The notes: generated by a model not told the origin, from the sequence alone. A DNA stretch of 64,000 bases from Phocaeicola faecicola (GCF_013618865.1 NZ_JABSOE010000016.1:1-64000); one strand, 5' to 3'; shown: positions 1 to 8,879, counted from the first letter of the stretch. Numbers and translations are program-made.

Positions 1-434
1 ACTCGAGCATGCCTACTGGAAGGAAAAGGCTCAACAACTCTAAAGGACTAACGGGGATTTTCTCTTTTTGCTTCATGACGCAAAATTAAGGTTTTTAACC
101 TAACCCCCCAAATTTTCAAACTGAGCCAAAGGAAGCGTATTATCTTTCCATGAGATTAGGATTGATTTATCATCAGTGCAGACATAAGGATATAGCCTTG
201 ACAAGGCTTGTCAGGTGGTATGACGAGGTGGATAAATCAGGATTCCTTGTATTTGGAAGAGTAGCAAGGTCAATACAGACGTATTATATTGAAATAATAA
301 ATATTTTGAGCGACGTTTTACGAACGCAGCTTCTGGGTTCTTTAATGCTAAAATAAAGAACTTTCGCTCACAGTTCAGGGGGAGTGAAGGATAGAGCTTT
401 CTTTCTGTTTAGGCTCTCGAAAATTTATGCGTAA
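1..434 (+). pseudogene. Decayed ISL3-type transposase, C-terminal part
   Basis: Translating in shifting frames gives the C-terminal part of an ISL3-like DDE transposase. An EHAYWKEKAQQL block lies near base 2. From about 117 to 300 comes a stretch containing HKDIALTRLVRWYDEV and FGRVARSIQTYY. A different frame from 302 gives NAKIKNFRSQFRG, and a third frame from about 380 gives AFFLFRLSKIYA and a stop at 432-434. These blocks occur in this order at the end of ISL3-family transposases. At least three frame changes and an early stop make it non-functional. The 5' part lies outside the window. It sits on the chromosomal side of the adjacent element's left junction, so it belongs to the host flank and not to the integrative element. 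Confidence 0.7.
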
Positions 435-504
435 TATGAGAATCCCTCAGTTTTTTACGTTGATCCAATAATTTGGGTAACACCTAACTACATTATTGAT
501 ATGT

Positions 505-550
505 TAAAAGAAAAAGTGTAAATCTCGCAAATGCTTGATTTACACCTTTT
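505..550 (-). terminator. Intrinsic terminator, probably the original tRNA-Ser terminator
   Basis: GTGTAAATC (516-524) and GATTTACAC (537-545) form a perfect stem, followed on the minus strand by a T-rich run. It lies directly downstream of the left att core, where the terminator of an uninterrupted tRNA-Ser would be. Confidence 0.65.
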
Positions 551-552
551 CA

Positions 553-565
553 GCGGAGAGACAGG
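553..565. other. Left attachment site of the integrative element
   Basis: The 13 bases read CCTGTCTCTCCGC on the minus strand. The last eight, CTCTCCGC, match the 3' end of tRNA-Ser at 10018-10025, and 11 of 13 match that tRNA overall. From memory this equals or closely resembles the att core of NBU-type elements that use tRNA genes. A crossover inside CTCTCCGC would leave the element-derived CCTGT here and an intact tRNA-Ser at the other end. The integrase starts about 160 bases inward. Confidence 0.65.
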
Positions 566-724
566 TTCCAGAACCTACGCTTTCAGAAAACATCATAAAA
601 TTGCAAATCACTGATAATCACATATTATCTACAATGCAGAGTAAATCTAAATCTTTCTAAATGCCTTTTGCTATTTCAATTTTTGGGTGTATATTGGGGT
701 GTAGAATTTCAAACGCACCCAATT

Positions 725-2008
725 ATGAATATCAAACGCAACATCATTTTTGCATTGGAGAGCCGGAAAAAGAACGGTGTGCCAATCGTAGAGAACGTAC
801 CCATCCGTATGCGTGTCATATACGCAAGCCAACGCATCGAGTTTACAACGGGCTACCGGATTGACGTAGCCAAATGGGATGCCGACAAACAACGGGTAAA
901 GAACGGATGCACCAACAAGCTAAAGCAAAGCGCATCCGAAATCAATGCGGACTTGCTGAAATACTATGCAGAAATGCAAAACGTGTTCAAGGAATTTGAG
1001 GTACAGGAAACCATGCCTACCACGCAACAGTTAAAAGATGCGTTCAACTTACGGATGAAAAATACAAGTGAAGAACAGACGGAAGAAGCCCCTATCAGCT
1101 TTTGGGAAGTGTTCGATGAGTTTGTAAAGGAGTGTGGCAATCAGAATAATTGGACGGCATCCACATACGAAAAATTTGCAGCAGTGAAAAATCACCTCAA
1201 AGAGTTCAAAGAAGATGTAACCTTTGAATACTTCAATGAGTTCGGATTGAACGAATATGTCAATTTCTTGCGTGACAAGAAAGACATGAGAAACAGCACC
1301 ATCGGCAAACAAATGGGATTCCTCAAATGGTTTCTGCGCTGGAGTTTCAAGAAAGGACACCATCAGAACATTGCATACGATACATTCAAACCCAAATTGA
1401 AAACCACTTCTAAAAAGGTGATATTCCTGACGTGGGAAGAACTGAACAAACTGAAAGATTACCAGATACCGCATGACAAGCAGTATTTGGAACGTGTCAG
1501 GGATGTTTTCTTGTTCTGCTGTTTTACGAGTTTGCGATATTCGGATGTTCGCAATCTGAAAAGAAGCGATGTGAAACCCGACCACATTGAAGTTACCACG
1601 GTCAAGACAGCGGACAGCCTGATAATCGAACTGAACGACCACAGCAAAGCCATACTGGACAAATACAAGGACATCCATTTCGAGAATCACATGGCATTGC
1701 CCGTCATCAGCAATCAGAAGATGAATGATTATCTGAAAGAACTGGGTGAGCTGGCGGAAATCAACGAGCCTGTACGGGAAACCTACTACAAGGGGAATGA
1801 ACGTATAGATGAAGTCACACCCAAGTACGCTTTGTTAAGCACCCATGCCGGAAGAAGGACATTCATCTGCAATGCGCTGGCTCTTGGAATCCCGGCACAT
1901 GTGGTCATGAAATGGACGGGGCACAGCGACTACAAGGCTATGAAACCCTACATTGACATAGCGGATGATATTAAGGCGAACGCCATGAACAAGTTTAATC
2001 AACTATAA
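725..2008 (+). CDS. Tyrosine recombinase/integrase of the mobilizable element
   Basis: Site-specific tyrosine recombinase that would integrate and excise the surrounding element at tRNA-Ser. The start at 725 (MNIKRNIIFALESRKK) gives 427 residues and fits Bacteroidetes integrases; an upstream in-frame start at 668 adds 19 unconserved residues. An N-terminal arm-binding region is followed by a SAM-like core-binding domain (about 110-210). The catalytic domain has Arg in FTSLRYSDV (about 270), HxxR in STHAGRRTF (about 373-376), His in WTGHSD (about 398) and the nucleophile Tyr in MKPYIDI (about 408). All expected catalytic positions are present, so it looks active. It sits just inside the left att core, the usual location in NBU-like elements. 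Confidence 0.93.
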   Translation: MNIKRNIIFALESRKKNGVPIVENVPIRMRVIYASQRIEFTTGYRIDVAKWDADKQRVKNGCTNKLKQSASEINADLLKYYAEMQNVFKEFEVQETMPTTQQLKDAFNLRMKNTSEEQTEEAPISFWEVFDEFVKECGNQNNWTASTYEKFAAVKNHLKEFKEDVTFEYFNEFGLNEYVNFLRDKKDMRNSTIGKQMGFLKWFLRWSFKKGHHQNIAYDTFKPKLKTTSKKVIFLTWEELNKLKDYQIPHDKQYLERVRDVFLFCCFTSLRYSDVRNLKRSDVKPDHIEVTTVKTADSLIIELNDHSKAILDKYKDIHFENHMALPVISNQKMNDYLKELGELAEINEPVRETYYKGNERIDEVTPKYALLSTHAGRRTFICNALALGIPAHVVMKWTGHSDYKAMKPYIDIADDIKANAMNKFNQL

Positions 2009-2021
2009 AAGTATCAAACAG

Positions 2022-2052
2022 TTTCATAGATAGTTACCAATGACTATATTTG
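2022..2052 (+). promoter_or_regulatory. Bacteroidetes-type promoter for the nuclease cargo gene
   Basis: TTTC at 2022-2025, a 19-base spacer and TATATTTG at 2045-2052, ending 19 bases before the next start codon. The cargo gene therefore appears to have its own promoter, separate from the integrase. Confidence 0.5.
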
Positions 2053-2071
2053 TAGAAATTATCATCACAAT

Positions 2072-3361
2072 ATGAGCAACAAGGAATCCAACATAGAGAA
2101 AACGAATTTTGATGCATTCATACAAGCGGTCGGTTCGGAAATAGAACAGGCACAAGTAAGGCTGATTGTTGCAGCCAATGCACAAATGCTGTTCCATTAC
2201 TGGAAGGTAGGCAATTACATCCTTTATCACCAGCAGCTGCACGGATGGGGAAGCAAAATCATCAAGCAGTTGGCAAAGACTATCCGACTGCATTACCCTG
2301 AAAAGAAAGGCTATTCGGAACGTAACCTCACCTATATGTGTCAGTTTGCAAAGGCATATCCTTTAAGAGCGTTGCAAAGTTTCATAGAAACGGATGCAAG
2401 ACTGATAGCACCAAACGTGAAGAAAATTGAGGATGAAGTACACTTCTTAAACGATTTTCAATTTACGCAAGAGCCTCTTGCGCAAATTCAATCTGCTGAT
2501 AACAAAGAAATGATAATCACGCAAGAACCTCTTGCACAAATCCACAATGTTACCAAAACTGTATCTGATATTTACCAAATGGAAATTAAGGATATAGAAA
2601 GCGTATTCATGACATCACCTGTTGCAAGAACTAATTGGGCAAGCCATGTGATTATGCTTAACAGTTCACTTCCATTGGGTCTAAGCTACTGGTACATGAA
2701 GCAGTCTGTAGAAATGGGATGGAGTAGCAATGTATTGAAAATGCAAATTGACAGTGATTTGTATAGCCGACAAATCAGCAACAACAAGGTTAACAATTTC
2801 ACAACCACACTTCCGGCTCCACAAAGCGACCTTGCCAATTACCTACTCAAAGACCCGTACATCTTTGATTTGGCAGGAGCCAAAGAAAAAGCAGACGAAA
2901 GGGATATTGAAGAACAACTGGTGAAACATGTTACCCGCTACCTGTTGGAAATGGGCAACGGTTTTGCCTTCGTTGCCCGGCAGAAGCACTTCCAAGTAGG
3001 AAACAGCGATTTCTTTGCCGACCTGATTCTATATTCTATTCCGTTGCACGCATATATTGTCATAGAATTGAAAGCCACTCCTTTCAAACCGGAATATGCC
3101 GGACAACTCAACTTTTACATCAATGTGGTGGATGATAAACTGAGGGGAGAGAATGACAACAAGACTATCGGGTTGTTGCTGTGCAAGGGAAAAGACGAAG
3201 TTGTAGCGCAATACGCATTGACAGGCTACGACCAGCCGATAGGCATCAGCGATTACCAGTTGAGCAAGGCTATACCTGAAAACTTAAAATCAGCTCTGCC
3301 AAGTATAGAAGAAGTAGAGGAAGAACTGACTTCCTTTCTTGATAAAGATAAGAATCCATAA
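2072..3361 (+). CDS. DUF1016 (YhcG-type) PDDEXK nuclease family protein
   Basis: 429-residue protein with the two-part layout of the YhcG/DUF1016 family. The N-terminal domain (about 10-110) includes FHYWKVGNYI and YSERNLTYM. The C-terminal PDDEXK nuclease-like domain (about 280-390) has the core NSDFFADLILY followed by YIVIELKATPF, giving the D...ExK signature. The middle (about 130-165) has an imperfect duplication of ITQEPLAQI, which may be a flexible or variable linker. It is a cargo gene between the integrase and the replication genes. Members of this family have been linked to DNA processing and recur near restriction and defence genes, but the role of this copy is unknown. It is followed six to twelve bases later by an unrecognised gene, suggesting a two-gene unit. 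Confidence 0.85.
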   Translation: MSNKESNIEKTNFDAFIQAVGSEIEQAQVRLIVAANAQMLFHYWKVGNYILYHQQLHGWGSKIIKQLAKTIRLHYPEKKGYSERNLTYMCQFAKAYPLRALQSFIETDARLIAPNVKKIEDEVHFLNDFQFTQEPLAQIQSADNKEMIITQEPLAQIHNVTKTVSDIYQMEIKDIESVFMTSPVARTNWASHVIMLNSSLPLGLSYWYMKQSVEMGWSSNVLKMQIDSDLYSRQISNNKVNNFTTTLPAPQSDLANYLLKDPYIFDLAGAKEKADERDIEEQLVKHVTRYLLEMGNGFAFVARQKHFQVGNSDFFADLILYSIPLHAYIVIELKATPFKPEYAGQLNFYINVVDDKLRGENDNKTIGLLLCKGKDEVVAQYALTGYDQPIGISDYQLSKAIPENLKSALPSIEEVEEELTSFLDKDKNP

Positions 3362-3372
3362 ACCAAGTGTAT

Positions 3373-4398
3373 ATGGCAGTAGAAATACAGATTATGATTC
3401 CCCAATATGGCGAACTTAACCGAATATACAGCGATTTTATAATCAGTCATACTTTCTCTTTTGACAGGCAGAAATTCATCACGGACTTCTATAAGCAATA
3501 CAATGACACAACAGCTTTTGAAGCCGCTATCCTTGAACTGGTGCTTGACAAACATAAAGAACAATATACTCTGATTCTCAACAGCCTGAGAACCGAGATA
3601 GAGAAAAACATACTGATTTACGAAAAACATCCATTGTTTGATGATGAGATAATTTCTCGTGTATGCTACAACTTTGCTGGCAGATATAACACTGATATAG
3701 AAGCACATTTGAGGGTTACACAAAAATTAAGCAAGCCCTTGAATGAAGCATATAACAGATATGATTCCATTGGCTACAGGGAACATACGGCAGAAGAAGA
3801 GAAGCAAGCCGAGAAGGAGTATGAACGCTGCAAGGCTGAATATGAGAAGGAAAAAGAAGAACTGAACAGGCTTTATGAATTGCAAAGGCAAGCAAAAAAG
3901 GAGGCTTTCCAATATATTGAGAACTGTTGCGGAGATGTTTATAAACTGAGTTTTCATTTTATGGAAATATTGGCAAAATATATTCCCGTAGCAAAAGATA
4001 AGCCGGATGAACCGAGCAAGCAAGAGAAACAACAGGATATACCAAAGGAACAACCCGAATATTTCAATACAGAATTACTTTCGCTTATTCATAAAATCTG
4101 TGTGGGGGAACAGTTTGAATATATTGCAACGCAGGACTTCTATGCCAACATGAATCTGTACCCTGGTAAAAAGGAATTAAAAATCAAGGCAAGGGAAAAG
4201 ATACGAGTGTGTTACCTGATATTCCTGATGAGTGAAAGACTGCCCAAACAAGACAGGGATAAATGGAAGAATACAATCCTGAAACAGCTGGATATTGATG
4301 AGAATTACTACAAGTCAAAATACAAAGAGCCTGTTTCCGATTTCCCCAGTGACAGCAACCGGAAGTTTGCCAAAGAAATGGACGGCATATTCCGATAA
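3373..4398 (+). CDS. Hypothetical cargo protein with a central coiled coil
   Basis: 341 residues from ATG 3373; an in-frame GTG at 3367 would add two. I do not recognise the family. Residues about 135-185 are strongly charged and heptad-like (EEEKQAEKEYERCKAEYEKE), predicting a coiled coil, followed by a Gln/Pro-rich linker around 215-235 and a compact C-terminal region. No signal peptide or membrane segment is visible. It starts 11 bases after the DUF1016 nuclease gene and ends at an intrinsic terminator, so the two are very likely co-transcribed and may act together. Composition is lysine/glutamate rich and slightly more A+T rich than neighbouring mobilization genes. Confidence 0.7.
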   Translation: MAVEIQIMIPQYGELNRIYSDFIISHTFSFDRQKFITDFYKQYNDTTAFEAAILELVLDKHKEQYTLILNSLRTEIEKNILIYEKHPLFDDEIISRVCYNFAGRYNTDIEAHLRVTQKLSKPLNEAYNRYDSIGYREHTAEEEKQAEKEYERCKAEYEKEKEELNRLYELQRQAKKEAFQYIENCCGDVYKLSFHFMEILAKYIPVAKDKPDEPSKQEKQQDIPKEQPEYFNTELLSLIHKICVGEQFEYIATQDFYANMNLYPGKKELKIKAREKIRVCYLIFLMSERLPKQDRDKWKNTILKQLDIDENYYKSKYKEPVSDFPSDSNRKFAKEMDGIFR

Positions 4399-4437
4399 TC
4401 CGTGATATTTCAAGACTTTTTACGAGATTGCCACTTT

Positions 4438-4470
4438 TACCACTCAAATTAATTTTTGAGTGGTATTTTT
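4438..4470 (+). terminator. Intrinsic terminator after the cargo pair
   Basis: TACCACTCAAA and its complement TTTGAGTGGTA form the stem, followed by TTTTT. It closes the nuclease/hypothetical gene unit. Confidence 0.75.
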
Positions 4471-4544
4471 ATTCTCTGATATTCAAATAAATAACAAGAT
4501 ATTCCATTTATACCAACCACATCCTTACCACTCATAACCCTACC

Positions 4545-4552
4545 TAATTTTG
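4545..4552 (+). promoter_or_regulatory. Putative -7 box upstream of the DUF3853 gene
   Basis: TAATTTTG matches TAnnTTTG, 70 bases before the start codon. No convincing TTTG is seen at the -33 position. A short CAGCC...GGCTG hairpin lies in the leader. Confidence 0.35.
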
Positions 4553-4621
4553 CATCGTTCGAGAACAGAAATAACAGCCAGTGCGCAGGGCTGATTGTTT
4601 AACGGCTAAATAGATTGGACG

Positions 4622-4930
4622 ATGACAAATCTTCAAGAATTATTATTAAAACCCGTCTGGCAGATGACAGGCGAAGACTTCATATTCCTAAGCAAACACG
4701 CTTCCAACCAAACGGAAGCGCAACCGCAACCCGTCACGGACACAGAAAGAAAGTATGTGTACGGAATACTTGGCATTGCCAAATTATTCGGGTGCAGTCT
4801 GCCCACCGCCAACCGTATAAAGAAAAGCGGAAAGATAGACAAAGCCATTACGCAAATAGGGCGCAAGATTATCGTGGATGCAGAACTTGCTCTTGAACTG
4901 GCTGGAAAGAAAACCGGAGGACGAAAATAA
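4622..4930 (+). CDS. DUF3853 family helix-turn-helix protein (excisionase-like)
   Basis: 102-residue protein matching the DUF3853 family found in Bacteroidetes mobilizable elements. The C-terminal half (about 45-95) has VYGILGIAKLFGCSLPTANR, which reads as a MerR/excisionase-like winged-helix unit: recognition helix, then a wing (GRKIIVDAELAL). Such proteins usually act as recombination directionality factors or local regulators. It is the first gene of a replication block, 14 bases before the RepA-like ATPase gene. Function is inferred from fold and position. Confidence 0.75.
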   Translation: MTNLQELLLKPVWQMTGEDFIFLSKHASNQTEAQPQPVTDTERKYVYGILGIAKLFGCSLPTANRIKKSGKIDKAITQIGRKIIVDAELALELAGKKTGGRK

Positions 4931-4944
4931 CGGGAGGGGTACTT

Positions 4945-6021
4945 ATGGACTATATGAAAGATATAAAGGAAATATCAACCGAAGAAGCGGTAATCCTTTG
5001 GCAAGCCTCACGTTTGAGCCTGTCGAAATGTTATGAAAAAGCACCTGAGATTCTCAAAGTACATGGTTCCGTCATAGGGACATTGGGGAATTTCAGCGCA
5101 TCCATCGGTAAAGCCAAGAGCAAAAAGACTTTCAATGTGTCGGCTATCGTAGCCGCCGCATTGAAAAACGGTACGGCATTGCGATATGTGGCGGAACTTC
5201 CGGAAGACAAACGGAAAATCCTTTATGTGGACACGGAACAAAGCCCTTATCATTGTCTGAAAGTAATGAAACGTATTTTGCGGATGGCTGACTTGCCTGA
5301 TGATAGGGACAATGAGAGCCTCGAATTTCTCGCTTTGAGGAAATACACGCCCGGACAACGTATCAGGATTGTAGAGCAGGCTATCTATAATACACCCGAC
5401 ATTGGTCTTGTAATCATAGACGGCATCCGTGATATGGTATATGACATTAACAGTCCGAGCGAATCCACACATATCATTTCAAAACTGATGCAATGGACAG
5501 ATGAAAGGCAGATACACATCCATACGATACTTCATCAGAACAAAGGCGATGAGAATGCAAGGGGGCATATCGGCACGGAACTGAACAACAAGGCTGAGAC
5601 TATCTTACTTGTGGAAAAGGACAAGAACAACGGGGATATAAGCAATGTTTCAGCCATGCACATACGGGCAATGGACTTCGAGCCTTTTGCATTCCGTATC
5701 AACGACAATGCCCTGCCCGAACTAATGGAGGGTTACAAGCCCGAAGCCAAGAAGCCGGGAAGACCGGAAGAAGAAAAGTTTGACCCTTACAGGCACATCA
5801 CAGAGCAGCAGCACCGCATCGCATTGGAAGCTGTTTTCGGACTGAAAGAGGAATACGGTTACAAGGAACTGGAAGATGCCTTAATCAAAACCTATGCGTC
5901 AGTAGGTGTAAAACTGAACCATCAAAAGGCGGTACCGCTCATCACCATGCTTCGGAATAAACGGATGATAGTGCAGCAGAAAGGCAGAAAATACACATTC
6001 ATGCCCGACTTCCACTATTAG
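4945..6021 (+). CDS. RepA-like AAA/RecA-fold ATPase
   Basis: 358-residue RecA-fold ATPase (AAA_25/RepA-like), probably a replicative helicase-type or helicase-loading protein for the circular form of the element. A degenerate P-loop lies at about 47-60 (NFSASIGKAKSKKTFN, with Gly-Lys but not canonical GxxxxGKT). A Walker B-like strand is GLVIIDGIRDMV (about 152-163), followed by THTILHQNK and GHIGTELNNKAET, typical of the family. A C-terminal winged-helix-like segment (about 280-355) follows. It lies between the DUF3853 gene and the repeat-rich region before the primase gene, an order seen in many Bacteroidetes mobilizable elements. Confidence 0.8.
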   Translation: MDYMKDIKEISTEEAVILWQASRLSLSKCYEKAPEILKVHGSVIGTLGNFSASIGKAKSKKTFNVSAIVAAALKNGTALRYVAELPEDKRKILYVDTEQSPYHCLKVMKRILRMADLPDDRDNESLEFLALRKYTPGQRIRIVEQAIYNTPDIGLVIIDGIRDMVYDINSPSESTHIISKLMQWTDERQIHIHTILHQNKGDENARGHIGTELNNKAETILLVEKDKNNGDISNVSAMHIRAMDFEPFAFRINDNALPELMEGYKPEAKKPGRPEEEKFDPYRHITEQQHRIALEAVFGLKEEYGYKELEDALIKTYASVGVKLNHQKAVPLITMLRNKRMIVQQKGRKYTFMPDFHY

Positions 6022-6031
6022 CCTGACACCT

Positions 6032-6158
6032 GCAATCGCTTCACTTTATTCGGTGTGTCTATATATTAAGGATTAAGCGAAGTGATTGCAAGGAATGGAT
6101 AAATCGCTTCACTTTATTACCGTACTCTATATATACGAAAATAAAGTGAAGTGATTAT
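6032..6158. repeat. Iteron-like inverted repeats, candidate replication origin
   Basis: Four copies of a 14-17 base unit around TCRCTTCACTTTATT alternate in orientation: 6032-6050 (+), 6074-6090 (-), 6102-6119 (+) and 6140-6158 (-). The second pair is an almost perfect 17-base stem (AATCGCTTCACTTTATT) around a TATATATA loop. Each half contains an A+T-rich centre. Placement between a RepA-like ATPase and a primase suggests an origin or a binding region for the element's replication protein. Confidence 0.55.
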
Positions 6159-6234
6159 AAAGACCGTACTTCATAAAGAGGTACGGGCGAAAAGAGAAAT
6201 AAACCAATTCAATTATCATTAAACCTATCATTTT

Positions 6235-7191
6235 ATGGATATACAAACAGCAAAACAAATCAAGATAGCGGATTATCTGCACAGTTTGGGTTATTCACCA
6301 GTAAAACAACAGGGAATAAACCTTTGGTACAAATCTCCGTTTCGGGAAGAGACTGAAGCATCGTTCAAAGTGAATACCGAACGTGAACAATGGTATGACT
6401 TCGGTTTGGGTAAAGGTGGCGGCATCATTGAACTGGCTGCACACTTATATGCTACCTACCATATACCTTATATATTGGAACGCATAGCGGAACAGGCACC
6501 ACATATCCGTCCTGTTTCTTTCTCTTTTGGCAAGCAGTCATCTTCCGAGCCACGTTTTCAACAACTGGAGATTGTACCGCTTTCTTCTCCTGCCCTGCTC
6601 TCATATTTGCAGGAAAGGAGAATAAACACGGAACTGGCGAAAAGAGAATGTAGTGAAGCACGTTTCACCCACAACGGCAAGCGGTACTTTGCCATCGCCT
6701 TTCCTAATAGTTCGGGTGGATTTGAGGTTCGCAATCGCTATTTCAAGGGTTGCATCGCCCCAAAGGAAATCTCCCACATCAGACAGTCGGGTAAAACAAG
6801 AAATACCTGTTATGTGCTCGAGGGATTTATGGACTACCTCTCCTTTCTGACATTGAGACAGGAAAGCTGCCCGAATTATCCGGAGCTGGACGGACAGGAC
6901 TACATCGTATTGAATTCCGTATCGAATGTGAACAAGGCTCTCTATCCGTTGGGCAACTACGAGCGCATCCATTGTTTCTTTGACAATGACCGTGCAGGGA
7001 TGGAAGCACTCCAACAAATCCGTATGGAATACGGCAGGGACTTATACATCCGTGACGCTTCGCAGACCTACAGCGGATGCAAGGACTTGAACGAATACTT
7101 ACAGGAACAGACTGAAAGAAAAAGGCAAGTCCAATCTGTAAAAGGGACGCGCAGCCAACCACCGAAAAAGAAAAACGGCTTTCGGTTATAG
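6235..7191 (+). CDS. CHC2-type zinc finger/TOPRIM primase
   Basis: 318-residue DnaG-like primase. The N-terminal part (about 1-80) carries the primase zinc-binding fold region with LWYKSPFREETEASFKVN and WYDFGLGKGGGII. The TOPRIM domain (about 190-290) shows the invariant Glu in YVLEGFMDYLSF and the DxD motif in HCFFDNDRAGMEAL. It would prime synthesis of the complementary strand after conjugal transfer, or replicate the excised circle. The basic, Pro-rich tail (TRSQPPKKKNG) is typical. It is followed by the presumed oriT and relaxase gene. Confidence 0.88.
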   Translation: MDIQTAKQIKIADYLHSLGYSPVKQQGINLWYKSPFREETEASFKVNTEREQWYDFGLGKGGGIIELAAHLYATYHIPYILERIAEQAPHIRPVSFSFGKQSSSEPRFQQLEIVPLSSPALLSYLQERRINTELAKRECSEARFTHNGKRYFAIAFPNSSGGFEVRNRYFKGCIAPKEISHIRQSGKTRNTCYVLEGFMDYLSFLTLRQESCPNYPELDGQDYIVLNSVSNVNKALYPLGNYERIHCFFDNDRAGMEALQQIRMEYGRDLYIRDASQTYSGCKDLNEYLQEQTERKRQVQSVKGTRSQPPKKKNGFRL

Positions 7192-7400
7192 CCCACTATA
7201 ACTACACGCTCCGCTTTCGTAGTTGTGGGCTCTCCCGAGGGGATTAGGGCTTTGCCCTAATAACCCACTCAAGGCGTTTCACCCCTGAGACCCTCGAGCA
7301 AAGAGTGACCCTCTCTTTGCAATCTCCGCTTATGGGTTACCCCTAAGAACCCCTCTGCGAAAGCGAGCAAAATAATCAATTACAAACAAAGGAAGAAGCT
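7191..7400. other. Probable oriT region with stacked inverted repeats
   Basis: The 209-base gap before the relaxase gene holds three inverted repeats: GCCCAC...GTGGGC (7191-7230), GGATTAGGGC/GCCCTAATAACC (7241-7265) and GCAAAGAG/CTCTTTGC (7298-7320). A gene-free stretch of hairpins directly upstream of a MobV-type relaxase is the usual place for oriT. The first hairpin could instead terminate the primase transcript. The nic site cannot be fixed by eye. Confidence 0.5.
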
Positions 7401-8804
7401 ATGGCAACAAAATCAAGCATACATATCAAGCCTTGCAACATCGCATCGAGCGAGGCGCACAACCGAAGGACTGCCGAGTATATGCGTAATATCGGGGAAT
7501 CCAGAATCTATATCGTTCCCGAACTTTCCACCGACAACGAGCAGTGGATAAATCCCGACTTCGGCACTCCCGAACTGCGAACTCATTATGACAACATCAA
7601 GCAAATGGTCAAGGAAAAGACCGGACGTGCCATGCAGGAAAAGGAAAGGGAACGCAAGGGAAAGAATGGAAAAATTATCAAGGTGGCGGGATGTTCACCC
7701 ATCCGTGAAGGAGTGCTGCTTGTCAGGTCGGACACCACACTGGCAGACGTGCGTAAATTCGGTGAAGAGTGTCAAAGACGCTGGGGAATCACACCGCTGC
7801 AAATCTTCCTGCACAAGGACGAAGGGCATTGGCTGAACGGCCAGCCGGAAGCGGAAGACAGGGAAAGTTTTCAGGTCGGGGACAGATGGTTCAAGCCGAA
7901 CTATCATGCCCATATCGTTTTCGACTGGATGAACCATGATACAGGCAAGAGCCGCAAGCTCAATGACGAGGATATGACGGAAATGCAGAATCTGGCATCC
8001 AATATTCTCCTGATGGAGCGTGGGCAGTCAAAGGCTGTTACTGGCAAGGTGCATCTGGAGCGTAACGATTTCATTATTGAGAAGCAGAAAGCCGAACTGC
8101 AACGCATGGATGCTGCAAAACGTCACAAAGAAGAACAAATAGATCTTGCTGAACAAGAACTCAGACAAGTAAAATCGGAAATACGCACCGACAAACTCAA
8201 AAGCGCAGCCACTGATGCAGCTACTGCCATAGCAAGCGGTGTCGGTTCTCTTTTCGGCAGTGGGAAATTGAAAGATTTGGAACAAGCCAATGAAAAATTG
8301 CGTCAGGAAGTTGCCAAGCGTGATAAAGGCATTGATGAATTAAAAGTCAGGATGCAACAAATGCAGGAACAGCACGGAAAACAGATACGCAATCTTCAAG
8401 GAATACACAATCAAGAGCTTGAAGCCAAAGACAGGGAAATTTCCCGGCTTAACACCTTGCTTGAAAAGGCATTCAAGTGGTTCCCGATGCTTAAAGAGAT
8501 GCTGAGAATGGAAAAATTGTGTGCTACCATCGGATTTTCCAAAGAAATGATAGAGAGCCTCTTGACAAAGAAAGAAGCCATACAATGTAGTGGCAAAATT
8601 TATTCCGAAGAACACAGACGAAAGTTTGACATCAGAAGCGATATTTTCAAGGTTGAGAAACATCCGATGGATAGTAGTAAACTCGTATTGACCATAAACA
8701 GGCAACCGATTGGAGAATGGTTCAAGGAACAATGGGAAAAGTTAAGACGAGGTTTGCGACAGTCAGAAGAAGAGCCAAGAAAAAGTAGAGGGTTCAAAAT
8801 ATAA
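7401..8804 (+). CDS. MobV (Pre/Mob) family relaxase
   Basis: 467-residue plasmid recombination/mobilization relaxase. The N-terminal catalytic domain (about 1-210) has the first motif KPCNIASSEAHNRR and the metal-binding motif region LHKDEGHW followed by NYHAHIVFDW, the MobV HxDExx...HxH pattern. A long coiled coil (about 215-350, with EKQKAELQRMDAAKRHKEEQ and further heptads) follows, then a C-terminal globular region. It would nick the upstream oriT and be transferred by a helper conjugative element; no type IV secretion genes are in the window, so the element is mobilizable and not self-transmissible. Confidence 0.9.
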   Translation: MATKSSIHIKPCNIASSEAHNRRTAEYMRNIGESRIYIVPELSTDNEQWINPDFGTPELRTHYDNIKQMVKEKTGRAMQEKERERKGKNGKIIKVAGCSPIREGVLLVRSDTTLADVRKFGEECQRRWGITPLQIFLHKDEGHWLNGQPEAEDRESFQVGDRWFKPNYHAHIVFDWMNHDTGKSRKLNDEDMTEMQNLASNILLMERGQSKAVTGKVHLERNDFIIEKQKAELQRMDAAKRHKEEQIDLAEQELRQVKSEIRTDKLKSAATDAATAIASGVGSLFGSGKLKDLEQANEKLRQEVAKRDKGIDELKVRMQQMQEQHGKQIRNLQGIHNQELEAKDREISRLNTLLEKAFKWFPMLKEMLRMEKLCATIGFSKEMIESLLTKKEAIQCSGKIYSEEHRRKFDIRSDIFKVEKHPMDSSKLVLTINRQPIGEWFKEQWEKLRRGLRQSEEEPRKSRGFKI

Positions 8805-8823
8805 CACTCATTTTAGGTACATA

Positions 8824-8862
8824 ATAAATAGAGCAGCTTTTTATTTTAACTGCTCTATTTAT
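8824..8862. terminator. Bidirectional terminator between relaxase and regulator genes
   Basis: ATAAATAGAGCAG (8824-8836) and CTGCTCTATTTAT (8850-8862) form a perfect 13-base stem with T/A-rich flanks on both sides, suited to ending the converging transcripts. Confidence 0.75.
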
Positions 8863-8879
8863 TGTATAACAAAATTGGA

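Noticed and set aside
668-724. Longer integrase start at 668
   Set aside because: The extra 19 residues do not fit the conserved integrase N terminus, which begins at MNIKRN from 725.
4184-4447. Minus-strand frame at the end of the coiled-coil cargo gene
   Set aside because: It crosses the intrinsic terminator and overlaps a well-supported plus-strand gene.
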